Source: Altererythrobacter epoxidivorans (GTDB lineage: Bacteria; Pseudomonadota; Alphaproteobacteria; Sphingomonadales; Sphingomonadaceae). Taken from it: DNA of 64,000 nt. Under the pieces are notes generated by a model, which saw only the letters and a program-made list of their open reading frames with translations, was not told the DNA's origin and did not search any database. Shown here piece by piece: positions 29,459 through 42,681 of the stretch. The DNA lies in NCBI RefSeq assembly GCF_001281485.1, contig NZ_CP012669.1:992001-1056000 (forward strand), written 5' to 3'. A program made the position numbers and the translations under genes. The stretch's first letter is position 1. Every line of letters starts with the position of its first letter.

Positions 29459-31351
29459 TCAGTCCGTTTCCAAATCGGAGACCGGCTCGTCAGCCGGTTC
29501 CGGTGCAATTTCCAGTTCAGCCGCGGCTGCGGCCTTCTTGCGCCCGAAAGTTTTCAGGCGGTCATTCAATCCGGCGAGCCGTTGTCGCAGCCTGGCCTGT
29601 TCGGCAAAGGAGCCCTCGGGGTCTTCGTCGAAACGCGCGGTGGCCGCCTTGATGGCAGCCTCCAGCGCCGGTCTTTCGACCAGCAGCGAAACAGCTTCGG
29701 CCAATTCCTCGCGCGCATCTACCGGGTCTGTGCCTTCTCTGAGGAAGGCGTAACGGTTAGGTTCCGGTGGGGCGGGAAGGCCTTGCGCGACCGATATGGC
29801 TACATTGTCGTGCGAATCAAGCGTTTCCGACACCTCGAAGAGAGATTCCACCATGGGTGAGGTTTTCTCGTCCAGTCGGGCAAGCCTGCCGAGTGCTTCG
29901 GAATGCCGCGCAATCTCGCTGGCGTGGCGCAGAAGTCCATGAACGGTTGCCAGCGTCAGCGCGTCTCGTGCGCCGCCCGAAAGGGCTTTCGAAAGCTTCG
30001 CCACGGCATCGCCCGAGACTGTCGCCTGGGGCCTGACCTGCGAGCGGCCTCCGCCGCCAGGACGCCATTCGCGCTGCGGTCGGGGAGGGAAGGCGAAGGC
30101 GGAGAATTTCTCGAGAAGCTCGCGCCGATACAACGCCTTGATGTCGGGATGTTCGATGCTGTCGACATGAGCCAGGATGCGCGCTTTCAGCCCGGCCTTG
30201 TCTTCCGGCGTGTTTAGCGGTGCTGCATCCCGCTCGAACTCCCACAGGGTCTGCAACAGCGACACCGGCTGCGACAGCAGCTTCTCCATCGCGGGAGCGC
30301 CCTCCTGCTTGATCAGGTCGTCCGGGTCGAGGCCGGTCGGCAGGCGCACGATCGAAAGGCTTTTTCCGGCACGAAGCATGGGGAGCGCGCGCGAAATCGC
30401 CCGCATGGCCGCTCGCTGCCCTGCATTGTCTCCGTCGAAGCAGAGGACGGGTGAGTCCACCAGTCGCCAGAGCATCTCGATCTGGGTCTCGGTCAGGGCC
30501 GTGCCGAGTGGTGCGACGGCATCGGCGATCCCGGCATTGGCGAGTGCGATCACGTCCATATAGCCTTCGACCACGACGATACGGTCGCTCTGGCGTGATG
30601 CAGGGCCTGCGCGATGCAGGTTGTAGAGAGTGCGTCCCTTGTCAAATAACGGAGTGTCGGGCGAATTGAGATATTTGGCGACGCCGTCACGGCTTTCGAG
30701 AATGCGTCCACCGAATGCGATCATGCGGCCGCGTGCATCCTGGATGGGCAGCATCAACCGGTCGCGAAACCGGTCATAGGGTGCCTTGTCGTCAACAGAG
30801 ATCAGCAGGCCAGCCTCAACCAGCATTGCCTCGTCGAATTCGCCGAGCGCGCCCTTGAGGGCAACCTTGCTGTCGGGCGCGAAGCCGAAGCCGAATTCAC
30901 CGACGATCCGGCGGCTGAAACCTCTCGATCGCAAGTAGTCGCGCGCCTTGGCGCCAGCGTCGCCGTGAAGGTTTTCGACGAACCAGTCCTGCGCTGCTGT
31001 TGTCACATCGACAAGCGTAGCGCGTCTTTCTGCGCGCTGGGCCTCTCGAGGATCGGGGCGGGGTACCTCGAGCCCAGCCTCTTCGGCCAATTCCTTGACC
31101 GCGTCCATGAACGGCAGGCCGCGCTGGTCTGTCATCCACCTGATGACGTCGCCATGCGCCTGGCAGCCGAAGCAGTGGTAGAACCCCTTCTGGTCATTGA
31201 CGTAGAAGCTGGGCGTCTTCTCATCGTGGAAGGGGCAGCACGCCTTCCATTCGCGGCCCGCACGCTGCAGCTTGGTCGTGCGCATGATCACACTCGAAAG
31301 CGTGATGCGCGCGCGTAATTCATCCAGCCATTGCGGGGATAGGGCCATCAC
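29459..31351 (-). CDS. dnaG: DNA primase
   Basis: A 630-residue primase for Okazaki fragment priming. The N-terminal CHC2 zinc domain ([26 protein letters not shown], about residues 39-66) recognises the template. The RNA polymerase core has TOPRIM motifs [12 protein letters not shown] and [11 protein letters not shown]. The C-terminal helical region interacts with DnaB. It is part of the yqeY-(lipoprotein)-dnaG-rpoD string, with rpoD starting 8 bp downstream. rpsU, which starts the operon in enterics, is absent, as is usual in this group. Confidence 0.97.
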   Translation of the reverse strand: MMALSPQWLDELRARITLSSVIMRTTKLQRAGREWKACCPFHDEKTPSFYVNDQKGFYHCFGCQAHGDVIRWMTDQRGLPFMDAVKELAEEAGLEVPRPDPREAQRAERRATLVDVTTAAQDWFVENLHGDAGAKARDYLRSRGFSRRIVGEFGFGFAPDSKVALKGALGEFDEAMLVEAGLLISVDDKAPYDRFRDRLMLPIQDARGRMIAFGGRILESRDGVAKYLNSPDTPLFDKGRTLYNLHRAGPASRQSDRIVVVEGYMDVIALANAGIADAVAPLGTALTETQIEMLWRLVDSPVLCFDGDNAGQRAAMRAISRALPMLRAGKSLSIVRLPTGLDPDDLIKQEGAPAMEKLLSQPVSLLQTLWEFERDAAPLNTPEDKAGLKARILAHVDSIEHPDIKALYRRELLEKFSAFAFPPRPQREWRPGGGGRSQVRPQATVSGDAVAKLSKALSGGARDALTLATVHGLLRHASEIARHSEALGRLARLDEKTSPMVESLFEVSETLDSHDNVAISVAQGLPAPPEPNRYAFLREGTDPVDAREELAEAVSLLVERPALEAAIKAATARFDEDPEGSFAEQARLRQRLAGLNDRLKTFGRKKAAAAAELEIAPEPADEPVSDLETD

Positions 31352-31392
31352 GCTTCAATGCGCGCCACCGGCCCCCAGTTCAAGAGATAGCG

Positions 31393-32136
31393 TCAGCCGT
31401 CTGTGGAAGGGGCTGTGCAAGCACTGGGCGCCTGATCGGATTTGGCGGGATAAGGTCCATTTCCGGTTGCGGTGACATAGTTGGCCTTGATCGCATAGGC
31501 ATCGGCAGGGCCGGCAGGCGGTACTGTCGACTGCCACCAGAAGGTTATGGGTTCTGCCTGTTCCCACTGGTCGCCGCCGCCACCTGCATTGATTGTCCAG
31601 ACGATGCCGCCATCAAGGCAGGTAATGACGACTTGCGCCTTGTTGCCGACGGCGCGGATGACCTCTGCGGTCGAATAGCCCACCGCGCCGGTGAAGCCAT
31701 AGGCGGGCTGCGTCATCATGAAGCTGGTCGCGATCTCGACATCCGAACTGTCTGCACCGGTCCCGCTGCCGCTGTCATCCTGGTTATCCTCTCCCGGATA
31801 GACGGTGTGGACATAGGTGTAGATCATGCCGTTTGGCGCGGTCGCTGGATCGCACTCCGTCACGCCCTTTGGACAGGCGACGTAGGATGTGATGTCGGCG
31901 AAGGCCCCGGCCTCGTTGGTCAGGCGTGCTTTCACTTCTTCGCCCTGGGGTCCGACGATCTTCGCACCCAGTTGCAGGTCGGCAAGGTCGCCTCCCTGGA
32001 TTTCCCTCGCCTTGGCGGCAGCTTCCCCGTCGGTCGTGGCGACGTCGAGGTCGGTATTCTCGACCGATGCTTCGTCGGTGCAGGCGACCAGGCCGGTTGC
32101 TAATACCGCGGTCAGGGCGAGGGACAGGGTTTTCAT
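31393..32136 (-). CDS. Hypothetical lipoprotein
   Basis: A 247-residue protein with a lipoprotein signal (MKTLSLALTAVLATGLVAC, lipobox LVAC at residues 16-19) followed by a Glu/Asp-rich linker. The body has Cys pairs (YVACPKGVTEC, VVITCLDGG, PSACTAP) and a GGGGDQWEQAEPITFWWQS stretch with aromatic and acidic residues. No family is recognised. It lies between yqeY and dnaG on the same strand (13 bp after yqeY, 41 bp before dnaG) and so is inserted in the otherwise conserved operon. It should be anchored in the outer or inner membrane facing the periplasm. Confidence 0.7.
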   Translation of the reverse strand: MKTLSLALTAVLATGLVACTDEASVENTDLDVATTDGEAAAKAREIQGGDLADLQLGAKIVGPQGEEVKARLTNEAGAFADITSYVACPKGVTECDPATAPNGMIYTYVHTVYPGEDNQDDSGSGTGADSSDVEIATSFMMTQPAYGFTGAVGYSTAEVIRAVGNKAQVVITCLDGGIVWTINAGGGGDQWEQAEPITFWWQSTVPPAGPADAYAIKANYVTATGNGPYPAKSDQAPSACTAPSTDG

Positions 32137-32149
32137 TTTTGGCTCACTT

Positions 32150-32599
32150 TCAATAGCTCTGTTTGACCAGTGCGCTGGCCATGCTCATGTCCAGTACAGC
32201 GCCGTGGCGCGCCTTCAGTTCCGCCATGACGCGGCCCATATCCTTAATGGAATCGGCGCCAATGCTTGCCTTCACATCCGCAATCGCAGCCTTCGTTTCT
32301 TCCTCGCTAAGCATCTGAGGCAGGAACTCATCGATAACTGCCAGTTCGCGGCGTTCCTGGTCGGCCAGTTCCTCGCGACCACCGTCAACATACATGGTTA
32401 TCGACTCGCGCCGCTGCTTGGCCATTTTTTGTAGTACTTCGGTGACGAGATCGTCGTCTGCGACCTCTTTCGAGGAGGTGCGCAGCTCGATGTCGCGGTC
32501 CTTGATCTTGGCGCCGATCAGGCGAAGTGTCGCCGTGCGGTCCTTGTCACCGGCCTTCATGGCGGTGACGGTGGCGGTCTTGATGTCGTCGCGGAGCAT
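32150..32599 (-). CDS. GatB/YqeY domain-containing protein
   Basis: A 149-residue all-helical protein matching the YqeY family: MLRDDIKTATVTAMKAGDKDRTATLRLIGAKIKDRDIE at the N terminus and the C-terminal GADSIKDMGRVMAELKARHGAVLDMS. The domain resembles the tail of the GatB amidotransferase subunit, which grips tRNA. The stand-alone protein has no settled function, and tRNA-dependent amidation is a guess by domain similarity. It is divergent from carA across 199 bp and first in the string leading to dnaG and rpoD. Confidence 0.9.
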   Translation of the reverse strand: MLRDDIKTATVTAMKAGDKDRTATLRLIGAKIKDRDIELRTSSKEVADDDLVTEVLQKMAKQRRESITMYVDGGREELADQERRELAVIDEFLPQMLSEEETKAAIADVKASIGADSIKDMGRVMAELKARHGAVLDMSMASALVKQSY

Positions 32600-32722
32600 T
32601 GTTTGATCCCTTGAGGTTCGAATTGGTGCGTGAATTGCTGTTCGGATTTACGGGCCAGATAGGCCTTAATCCGGAAAATGGAAATTCTGCCCGGATTTGT
32701 CGACTTTTCCCGCACTGCGGCA

Positions 32723-32751
32723 TTGACGGGGGCGGGGCGGATGGCTAGCGG
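32723..32751 (+). promoter_or_regulatory. Putative carA promoter
   Basis: TTGACG (32723-32728), a 17-bp GC-rich spacer and TAGCGG (32746-32751) lie about 50 bp before the carA ATG. The -35 is good and the -10 poor. The 199-bp gap also carries the divergent yqeY upstream region; no PyrR site or arginine box was recognised. Confidence 0.35.
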
Positions 32752-32798
32752 CTGAGACTTAGCGACATTGCTGGAAAACCAACTGAACGGAGCGCCAC

Positions 32799-33980
32799 AT
32801 GGCTTCTGCCGCCTCTACTCCTGCGCAACCTAAAGGTGCGACGGGAGTCCTCGTTCTGGCCGACGGAAGCGTGATCTGGGGCAAGGGCTTCGGCGCCACC
32901 GGAAGTGCGGTGGGCGAAGTTTGCTTCAACACCGCTATGACCGGCTATCAGGAAGTGATGACCGATCCGTCCTACGCGGCACAGATCGTCACCTTCACAT
33001 TCCCCCACATCGGTAACGTCGGCGCCAATGCCGAAGATATCGAGAGCAAGGTCGAAGGGGCCATCGGCTGCGTAACGCGCGAGGACGTGACCGCGCCGAG
33101 CAATTTCCGCAGCGAGCTGACCTTTACCGACTGGATGGAGAAGAACGGCAAGATCGGGCTTTCGGGCGTCGATACCCGCGCGCTGACCCGCAAGATCCGC
33201 CTTGCCGGCGCACCCAATGCCGTGATCGCGCACGATCCGGCGGGCAATTTCGATATTCCCGCGCTGCTCCAGAGGGCAAAGGACTGGGCCGGGCTGGAGG
33301 GCATGGACCTCGCCACACGCGTCAGCCGCGAAGCGCAGGAAGACTGGGGCGGCGGTTACTGGCGGCTTGGCCACGGCTATGGCCGTGCCGATTGGTCGGG
33401 CAAGCCGCATGTCGTCGCGATCGATTACGGCGCGAAGGACAACATCTTCCGCAATCTGGTGAAGGCTGGGGCGAAGGTGACGGTGGTTCCGGCCAAGACC
33501 AGCCTTGAGGATATCCTTGCACTGGAACCGGCGGGTGTGTTCCTTTCCAACGGTCCGGGCGATCCGGCAGCGACGGGTGAATATGCCGTGCCGGTGATCA
33601 AGGCGTTGCTCGACCGCGACATCCCGCTGTTCGGCATCTGCCTCGGCCATCAGATGCTGGCGCTGGCGGCGGGTGCCAAGACCACCAAGATGCACCAGGG
33701 CCACCGCGGCGCGAACCACCCGGTACAGCGCGTGGGCGAGGCATGGGGCGAAACGCAGGGCCTCGTCGAGATCACCAGCATGAACCACGGCTTCGCGGTC
33801 GATGCCGACACCCTACCGCCTGAAGTCGAGCAGACCCACGTTTCGCTCTTCGACGGCTCCAACTGCGGGATCAGCATTACCGGCAAGAAGGCCTTCGGCG
33901 TGCAGTACCACCCCGAGGCAAGCCCTGGTCCACAGGACAGCTTCTACCTGTTCGAGAAGTTCGTGGGGATGCTGGGGTGA
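32799..33980 (+). CDS. carA: Carbamoyl-phosphate synthase small subunit (glutaminase)
   Basis: A 393-residue glutamine amidotransferase that supplies ammonia to CarB for arginine and pyrimidine synthesis. The N-terminal CPSase_sm domain (FGATGSAVGEVCFNTAMTGYQEVMTDPSY) precedes the class I GATase with nucleophile Cys in FGICLGHQML and His/Glu in YHPEASPGP. The stop overlaps the next gene start (GTGA) by four bases; in most genomes that next gene would be carB, but here an unrelated gene intervenes. The length is standard. Transcription is divergent from yqeY. Confidence 0.96.
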   Translation: MASAASTPAQPKGATGVLVLADGSVIWGKGFGATGSAVGEVCFNTAMTGYQEVMTDPSYAAQIVTFTFPHIGNVGANAEDIESKVEGAIGCVTREDVTAPSNFRSELTFTDWMEKNGKIGLSGVDTRALTRKIRLAGAPNAVIAHDPAGNFDIPALLQRAKDWAGLEGMDLATRVSREAQEDWGGGYWRLGHGYGRADWSGKPHVVAIDYGAKDNIFRNLVKAGAKVTVVPAKTSLEDILALEPAGVFLSNGPGDPAATGEYAVPVIKALLDRDIPLFGICLGHQMLALAAGAKTTKMHQGHRGANHPVQRVGEAWGETQGLVEITSMNHGFAVDADTLPPEVEQTHVSLFDGSNCGISITGKKAFGVQYHPEASPGPQDSFYLFEKFVGMLG

Positions 33981-34555
33981 CTTCATCGGATTGGATCACA
34001 ATCGCCGCAATAGTCATCGGCCCAATCGTAGCGGTCGGGATTACCCTTTGGATTGAGGGCCGTCGCAAACGACAAGATGCGAAGCTCATTACGTTGCGCT
34101 TGCTGTTGTCTTCGCGAGATTTTCCTAGCGATCCGTCCTATCAGGTCGCAATCAAGCTAGTGCCAGTTGAGTTTAACGATTGCCCATCCGTTCTTTCCGC
34201 GCATCGTGAATTCTTAGAAGCGGCAAACGTCGACACCGAAAATATGTCTGACGAGCAAGTCCGAAAGGTCGGGGAAAATACATCGGTGAAGCTCACTCGG
34301 CTCTTGTTTGAGATGTCGAAAGCAGCGGGTCTAAGCTTGCGAGAAACTGACATACAAACTGGCGGTTTCGGAAGCCGAGGATTCTATTATCGCGACAACC
34401 TTTTGCAGGATTCGCAGAAGGCGATGAGAGATGTAGCTAATATATTGTGGATGCAGACCCGACTGCTCGGGGGCGAAACTTGGGAGCAAATCACTCAGCA
34501 AGAATCGACAGAGCCCGTCGAGCAACCTGAAAAAGTGGCTCCGCCTGCCAAGTAG
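33977..34555 (+). CDS. Single-helix membrane-anchored protein between carA and carB
   Basis: A 192-residue protein starting with GTG inside the carA stop. It has one N-terminal transmembrane helix ([23 protein letters not shown], residues 6-28) with a basic flank, then a soluble helical domain and a C-terminal Glu/Pro-rich tail. [22 protein letters not shown] and [17 protein letters not shown] look like conserved motifs and recall DUF6680-type proteins, from memory only. Base composition is visibly more AT-rich than carA and carB. carB starts 7 bp later behind TAGGAAC. It is likely an acquired gene co-transcribed with carAB; function unknown. Confidence 0.7.
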   Translation: MTSSDWITIAAIVIGPIVAVGITLWIEGRRKRQDAKLITLRLLLSSRDFPSDPSYQVAIKLVPVEFNDCPSVLSAHREFLEAANVDTENMSDEQVRKVGENTSVKLTRLLFEMSKAAGLSLRETDIQTGGFGSRGFYYRDNLLQDSQKAMRDVANILWMQTRLLGGETWEQITQQESTEPVEQPEKVAPPAK

Positions 34556-34562
34556 GAACAAA

Positions 34563-37886
<3,324 letters not shown>

Positions 37887-38009
37887 AATTCGAATTTAGC
37901 GTCCTTCCCTACATTTCGAGCCCGGACAGCCGCTTCGCCAGATGCGGCCAAGGACGAAATGACCCTCTTGCGGTAGAATTGGGAGGCGGCGCGCCAAAGG
38001 AAGACTGGG

Positions 38010-38486
38010 ATGGCTACGATGGAAAAAGTTCCGATGCTCGCCGAGGGTTACGAGCGGCTCACTGCCGATCTCAAGACGCTCCGTGCGGAACGCCCGAAGA
38101 TTGTCGATGCGATCGAGGAAGCCCGCGCGCATGGCGACCTTTCGGAAAATGCCGAATACCATGCTGCGAAGGAACGGCAGGGCCAGGTAGAGGCGCAGAT
38201 CGCCGAACTGGAAGACAAGGTCAGTCGCGCCCAGATCATCGATCCCGCCACGCTGTCGGGTGACAAGATTATCTTCGGTGCAACGATCACCCTGCTCGAT
38301 GAAGACGACAAGCCGGTCAAATACCAGATCGTCGGTCAGACCGAAGCCGATGCCGGCAAAGGCCGCATCTCCTACAATTCGCCCATCGCCCGCGCCTTGA
38401 TCGGCAAGGAAGTCGGCGAAGAGGTAGAGGTGACCGTTCCTTCGGGTGACAAGTTCTACCTCGTCGACAAGATCGAGTTCATCTGA
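38010..38486 (+). CDS. greA: Transcription elongation factor GreA
   Basis: A 158-residue factor that stimulates transcript cleavage by backtracked RNA polymerase. [24 protein letters not shown] starts the N-terminal coiled-coil, whose tip holds the conserved acidic residues ([17 protein letters not shown]). The C-terminal FKBP-like domain includes [23 protein letters not shown] -10-like TAGAAT lies about 30 bp upstream and AAGGAAGA precedes the ATG. A terminator overlaps the end of the convergent GNAT gene. The gene after carB is a common arrangement. Confidence 0.97.
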   Translation: MATMEKVPMLAEGYERLTADLKTLRAERPKIVDAIEEARAHGDLSENAEYHAAKERQGQVEAQIAELEDKVSRAQIIDPATLSGDKIIFGATITLLDEDDKPVKYQIVGQTEADAGKGRISYNSPIARALIGKEVGEEVEVTVPSGDKFYLVDKIEFI

Positions 38487-38499
38487 TCGAGAGAGGAGG

Positions 38500-38521
38500 G
38501 CGGCTCAATCGAGCCGCTTTT
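38500..38521 (+). terminator. greA terminator
   Basis: GCGGCTC and GAGCCGC form a perfect 7-bp stem with a four-base loop AATC and are followed by TTTT at the end. It starts 13 bases past the greA stop and reaches into the last codons of the convergent GNAT gene. Confidence 0.75.
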
Positions 38522-38993
38522 CCATCGCATAATTGTGGATCGGGACGGCCTTGCCGTCGTGAACGATCTCGAAGTCGCGCCGGTGCGTGACCTCGTAGCC
38601 TGCCCGCTCGAATGCTGCGCGGGCTAGCTCGCTTGCCTCCGTGAAAAGGCGCTCCACGCCAAGCTGTCGCGCCTTCGATTCAGCGGCCATCAGTACCTCG
38701 AGGGCCAGGCCGCGCCGTGTATGGTCGGGATGGCAGTATAGATGGTCCAGATGGCCATCGGGTTCCAGCATCGCATAGGCCACCGGCACATCATGGCTGT
38801 CCGCGGCAACGAAGATCATCGCCCCGTCATCGACGCGTTGCTTCAGGCGGTCCGGCCCGGGGTGACGTGCACCCCAGGCGGCCACTTGCGCTTCGCTATA
38901 TCTATGTGGCCCGATGACGGCGATCGCTTCGGCGAGCAGCCTCGCAAGGGCAGTGGCGTCGCCGTCGCGATATTCGCGGATGGAATAGGCCAC
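38505..38993 (-). CDS. GNAT family N-acetyltransferase
   Basis: A 162-residue acetyl-CoA-dependent transferase. YSIREYRDGDATALARLLAEA is the N-terminal strand-helix, VPVAYAMLEPDGHLDHLYCHPDHTRRGLALEVLMAAESKA is the central core with the Q/RxxGxG/A-like acetyl-CoA loop (HTRRGLA), and the C terminus carries EASELARAAFERAGYEV. The substrate is unknown; many relatives act on small amines or ribosomal proteins. It lies 7 bp after the DUF4170 gene on the same strand and its 3' end overlaps the greA terminator. Confidence 0.87.
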   Translation of the reverse strand: MAYSIREYRDGDATALARLLAEAIAVIGPHRYSEAQVAAWGARHPGPDRLKQRVDDGAMIFVAADSHDVPVAYAMLEPDGHLDHLYCHPDHTRRGLALEVLMAAESKARQLGVERLFTEASELARAAFERAGYEVTHRRDFEIVHDGKAVPIHNYAMEKRLD

Positions 38994-39000
38994 AACGCGA

Positions 39001-39231
39001 TCAGGCGTCCGGCGTCAGCAGCCTGTGGATGTGCACCACCACATAACGCATCTCGGCGTCGTCGACAGTGCGCTGCGCATTGGCGCGCCATGCATCGACC
39101 GCTGCGTCATAATTGCTGAAGACGCCTACGACATGGAGGCTTTCGGGATCAGCAAATTCCATGCTGCGCGGATCTTTTACGCGGCCACCCATCACGAGGT
39201 GGAGCTTCTGGTTGGTTTCGGTTTCTTCCAT
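39001..39231 (-). CDS. DUF4170-type small protein
   Basis: A 76-residue protein from the ATG at 39231 (MEETETNQKLHLVMGGRVKD); an ATG at 39276 would add 15 residues. The pattern LHLVMGGRVKDPRSMEF, VVGVFSNYDAAVDAWRANAQRTVDDAEMRYVVVHIHRLLTP matches the DUF4170 family known from alphaproteobacteria. The fold is probably a small alpha/beta ferredoxin-like domain. The function is unknown. It is followed by the GNAT gene after 7 bp and preceded by a long hairpin that ends the upstream cluster. Confidence 0.78.
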   Translation of the reverse strand: MEETETNQKLHLVMGGRVKDPRSMEFADPESLHVVGVFSNYDAAVDAWRANAQRTVDDAEMRYVVVHIHRLLTPDA

Positions 39232-39281
39232 TGTGAGTGCTTTCGATCCTTGGGGAGGGGATTTCGACGCGCCCATAAACG

Positions 39282-39316
39282 AAGCGGCGCGACAGGCAAA
39301 CCCCGTCGCGCCGCTT
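39282..39316 (-). terminator. Hairpin terminator of the membrane-stress cluster
   Basis: AAGCGGCGCGAC and GTCGCGCCGCTT form a perfect 12-bp stem with an 11-base loop. On the minus strand it follows the stop of the 159-residue gene by about 20 bases and is trailed by CGTTTA, a weak U-run. It separates that cluster from the DUF4170-GNAT pair. Confidence 0.7.
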
Positions 39317-39336
39317 TGCGACCAATGTCTGGTGCT

Positions 39337-39816
39337 CTAGTGGTTGACGCGCGCGCGCAGGTCACGCGCTGCACGCCCGGCCTTGCGGGCAACGCCGCGG
39401 GCCGCAGAGCGCGTCTTGTCCGACGCGGTTCCTGCGAGGTAGCTGGCTTCCCGCTTTGCATGACGGGCGGTATCGCCAAGAGAATCGCCGAAATCCTCTA
39501 GTCTGTCCTGTCCGTCGCGGGCGAGGTCGCCAGCGCGGTCGATCATCGTCATGCCGTAAGCGAGGGCGGCATCGGCGGCCAGTCCGGCAAGGACTCCGCC
39601 GCGCTTCGTCAGGTGGCGTCCGGGCTTGGTCATGGCACCAATGGCGAGGCCGACAACGACAGCGCCGCCTAGCGTTGCGAAAGGGTGCTTTTTGACGAAG
39701 GTAGTCGCGCTGTCTGCGGCTTCACGCGCGGTATCGACAAAGGTGCGTTCGGCATTGCGCTTCTCGCCGGCTTCAATCTTCTCGCGAAGTTCGGCGCGTT
39801 TTTCTTCAGTCGTCAT
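39337..39816 (-). CDS. DUF883/ElaB-like membrane-anchored helical protein
   Basis: A 159-residue protein from the ATG at 39816 (GGAG eight bases before). It has a charged N-terminal helix, a hydrophobic segment HPFATLGGAVVVGLAIGAM near residues 43-61 and a second near AGLAADAALAYGMTMI. A long Arg-, Lys- and Ala-rich tail ends RKAGRAARDLRARVNH. The layout resembles ElaB/YqjD-type ribosome-associated membrane proteins, with the basic tail suited to bind RNA or ribosomes. It is the last gene of a four-gene same-strand cluster. The role is inferred. Confidence 0.65.
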   Translation of the reverse strand: MTTEEKRAELREKIEAGEKRNAERTFVDTAREAADSATTFVKKHPFATLGGAVVVGLAIGAMTKPGRHLTKRGGVLAGLAADAALAYGMTMIDRAGDLARDGQDRLEDFGDSLGDTARHAKREASYLAGTASDKTRSAARGVARKAGRAARDLRARVNH

Positions 39817-39866
39817 GGAATGCTCCAAAGTTCGAATTTGATTTCAGTGGCAAGGCGTGCCGCAGT

Positions 39867-40181
39867 TCAATCGTGTTCCGCGTCCTCGTCCTGGCCATCG
39901 TCACCTCCTTCGGCGACGAAAAGCGACATGATCGGATTTCGGGCGAACCATACGAACACCGCTCCGATCAGGGCCGCGAGGACCCCACGGTGAGTTTCGG
40001 CTGCGTCGGCTGCGCGCTCGAACACATCGCGGGCGCCTTCGCCGACATTGTCGAGCATCCGCTCGCCGATGCCCTTGCCGGCGAAATCTGCGCGCAAGTG
40101 CGCATAATCGGCATGCACGAGAGCTTTCGCGGCGTCGCGAATAGCCCTGTCTTCGATCATCCGTCGTTCGAGATCGCTCAT
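39867..40181 (-). CDS. Small membrane-anchored hypothetical protein
   Basis: A 104-residue protein. A charged helical N-terminal part (MSDLERRMIEDRAIRDAAKALVHADYAHLRADF) precedes one transmembrane helix (GVLAALIGAVFVWFARN, about residues 65-81) and an acidic C-terminal tail (GGDDGQDEDAEHD). It overlaps the holin-like gene by four bases, so the two are translationally coupled. No family is recognised. Membership in the membrane-stress cluster suggests a part in a membrane complex with its neighbours. Confidence 0.68.
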   Translation of the reverse strand: MSDLERRMIEDRAIRDAAKALVHADYAHLRADFAGKGIGERMLDNVGEGARDVFERAADAAETHRGVLAALIGAVFVWFARNPIMSLFVAEGGDDGQDEDAEHD

Positions 40182-40609
40182 TTCTCGCCTTCCGAAAATG
40201 CCTTGCCGATGGCCCGCGTGTGACGTCGCATCATGACGACGAGCGCGAAAGCCGCGGCAAGAAGGACGCCTACGACGATCGCGATGGCTCCGAAGGCGGT
40301 TACGATCGGAGCTAGTGCAATAATTGCCCCGACAACCAGGGCGATGAGCGCGAGGTGGATGAGCGCAAAGGCCGATATGCCGAGCAGTGCCGCGGACTTG
40401 CCGTTCTCTGCTGCAAAGGCGGCGCGGGACTTCTGGTAGGCCAGTTCGGCCTCGACATAAGTCTTGCCATCCTCGAACAGGGCAACGACATCATCCGTCA
40501 GCGAGCCACCGGAGTAGCCTGCCTCATCTTCGCCGAGCATTGCGGCGTCGAATTCGTCTTCGACGCCGTGCTCTTCCTGCCGTTCATTCGGCAGGTCCTC
40601 CTCACGCAT
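40178..40609 (-). CDS. Phage-holin-like (YqjE/Holin-X type) membrane protein
   Basis: A 143-residue protein with an acidic soluble N terminus and a helix (ELAYQKSRAAFAAENGKSAAL) leading into two long hydrophobic helices (LLGISAFALIHLALIALVVGAII and VTAFGAIAIVVGVLLAAAFALVVM) and a basic tail. That matches the phage_holin_3_6/YqjE pattern, a chromosomal family and not a sign of prophage. It is flanked by a DUF883-like protein upstream, the yqjD-yqjE order known from Escherichia. Function there is linked to stress and membrane integrity. Confidence 0.75.
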   Translation of the reverse strand: MREEDLPNERQEEHGVEDEFDAAMLGEDEAGYSGGSLTDDVVALFEDGKTYVEAELAYQKSRAAFAAENGKSAALLGISAFALIHLALIALVVGAIIALAPIVTAFGAIAIVVGVLLAAAFALVVMMRRHTRAIGKAFSEGEK

Positions 40610-40632
40610 TATCAGCCCCTCTCAGCCGCAAA

Positions 40633-41208
40633 TCAGTCGCGGCTGCCGCGGAATACGCGTGCAAGCAGGAATCCTGCAACTGCTGCGATGCCGACAGCGA
40701 CACCGGGGCTCTTGCGAACAAACTCGCGAGCATCTTCGCCAAGCTCGTCGACGCTCTTGCTGTCGAGCTTTGCCGATGCTTCCTGGAGCGAACGCGAAGC
40801 CTTGCGGGCGTAATCGCCGTACTGTTCGCCAAAGCGGCTATCGAGATCGGTAGCAGTGTCTGCGACGACCTTCCCGAGCGAGGCGAGGCCATCGCTGACC
40901 TTTGTCTTGCCGTCGGTTGCGAGATCGCCTGCGCGGGTCTTCGCTTCGGCGCCGTAGGACTTCGCATCGGCCATGAGCGTATTTCCCTTCGACTTTGCCG
41001 AATCGCGGTAAGCACCGGCACGCTCGCCAGCTTCTGCACGCAGCGCTGCGGCGCCGGCCTTGGCTTCGTCGAGCGCGGCGTTGAAACGGCTCTTCGCTTC
41101 TGCCGTGTTGTCGGTAGCAGTCGCCGCGACGGTTTTCTTCGCGGTCGACTTTTTCGCCGGGGTCTTGCGGGCTTTCGTGGTGGTGGGGGTAGTGGTTGCT
41201 TCTGCCAT
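40633..41208 (-). CDS. YqjD/DUF883-like protein with Lys/Ala-rich N terminus
   Basis: A 191-residue protein. Residues 1-30 are Thr-, Lys- and Ala-rich (TTKARKTPAKKSTAKKT, histone-H1-like) and residues 35-150 are a long amphipathic, Ala-rich coiled-coil-like region. The C terminus KSPGVAVGIAAVAGFLLARVFRGSRD is a tail anchor shared with ElaB/YqjD proteins. A basic N terminus on a membrane anchor suits DNA or ribosome tethering. It is first in the cluster and faces eno across a gap with a perfect inverted repeat. Confidence 0.7.
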   Translation of the reverse strand: MAEATTTPTTTKARKTPAKKSTAKKTVAATATDNTAEAKSRFNAALDEAKAGAAALRAEAGERAGAYRDSAKSKGNTLMADAKSYGAEAKTRAGDLATDGKTKVSDGLASLGKVVADTATDLDSRFGEQYGDYARKASRSLQEASAKLDSKSVDELGEDAREFVRKSPGVAVGIAAVAGFLLARVFRGSRD

Positions 41209-41262
41209 GACTTGGTCCTTTGCCCTCCGTGGCTGTGTAATAATGTGACTGAACCTGCCTGA

Positions 41263-42681
<1,419 letters not shown>

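Noticed and set aside
37896..38162. A minus-strand frame overlapping the start of greA
   Set aside because: It is antisense to greA and begins inside it, with no RBS.
40178..40609. Prophage indicated by a holin-like protein
   Set aside because: The holin-X/YqjE family is chromosomal, and no phage structural, integrase or lysis genes are nearby.
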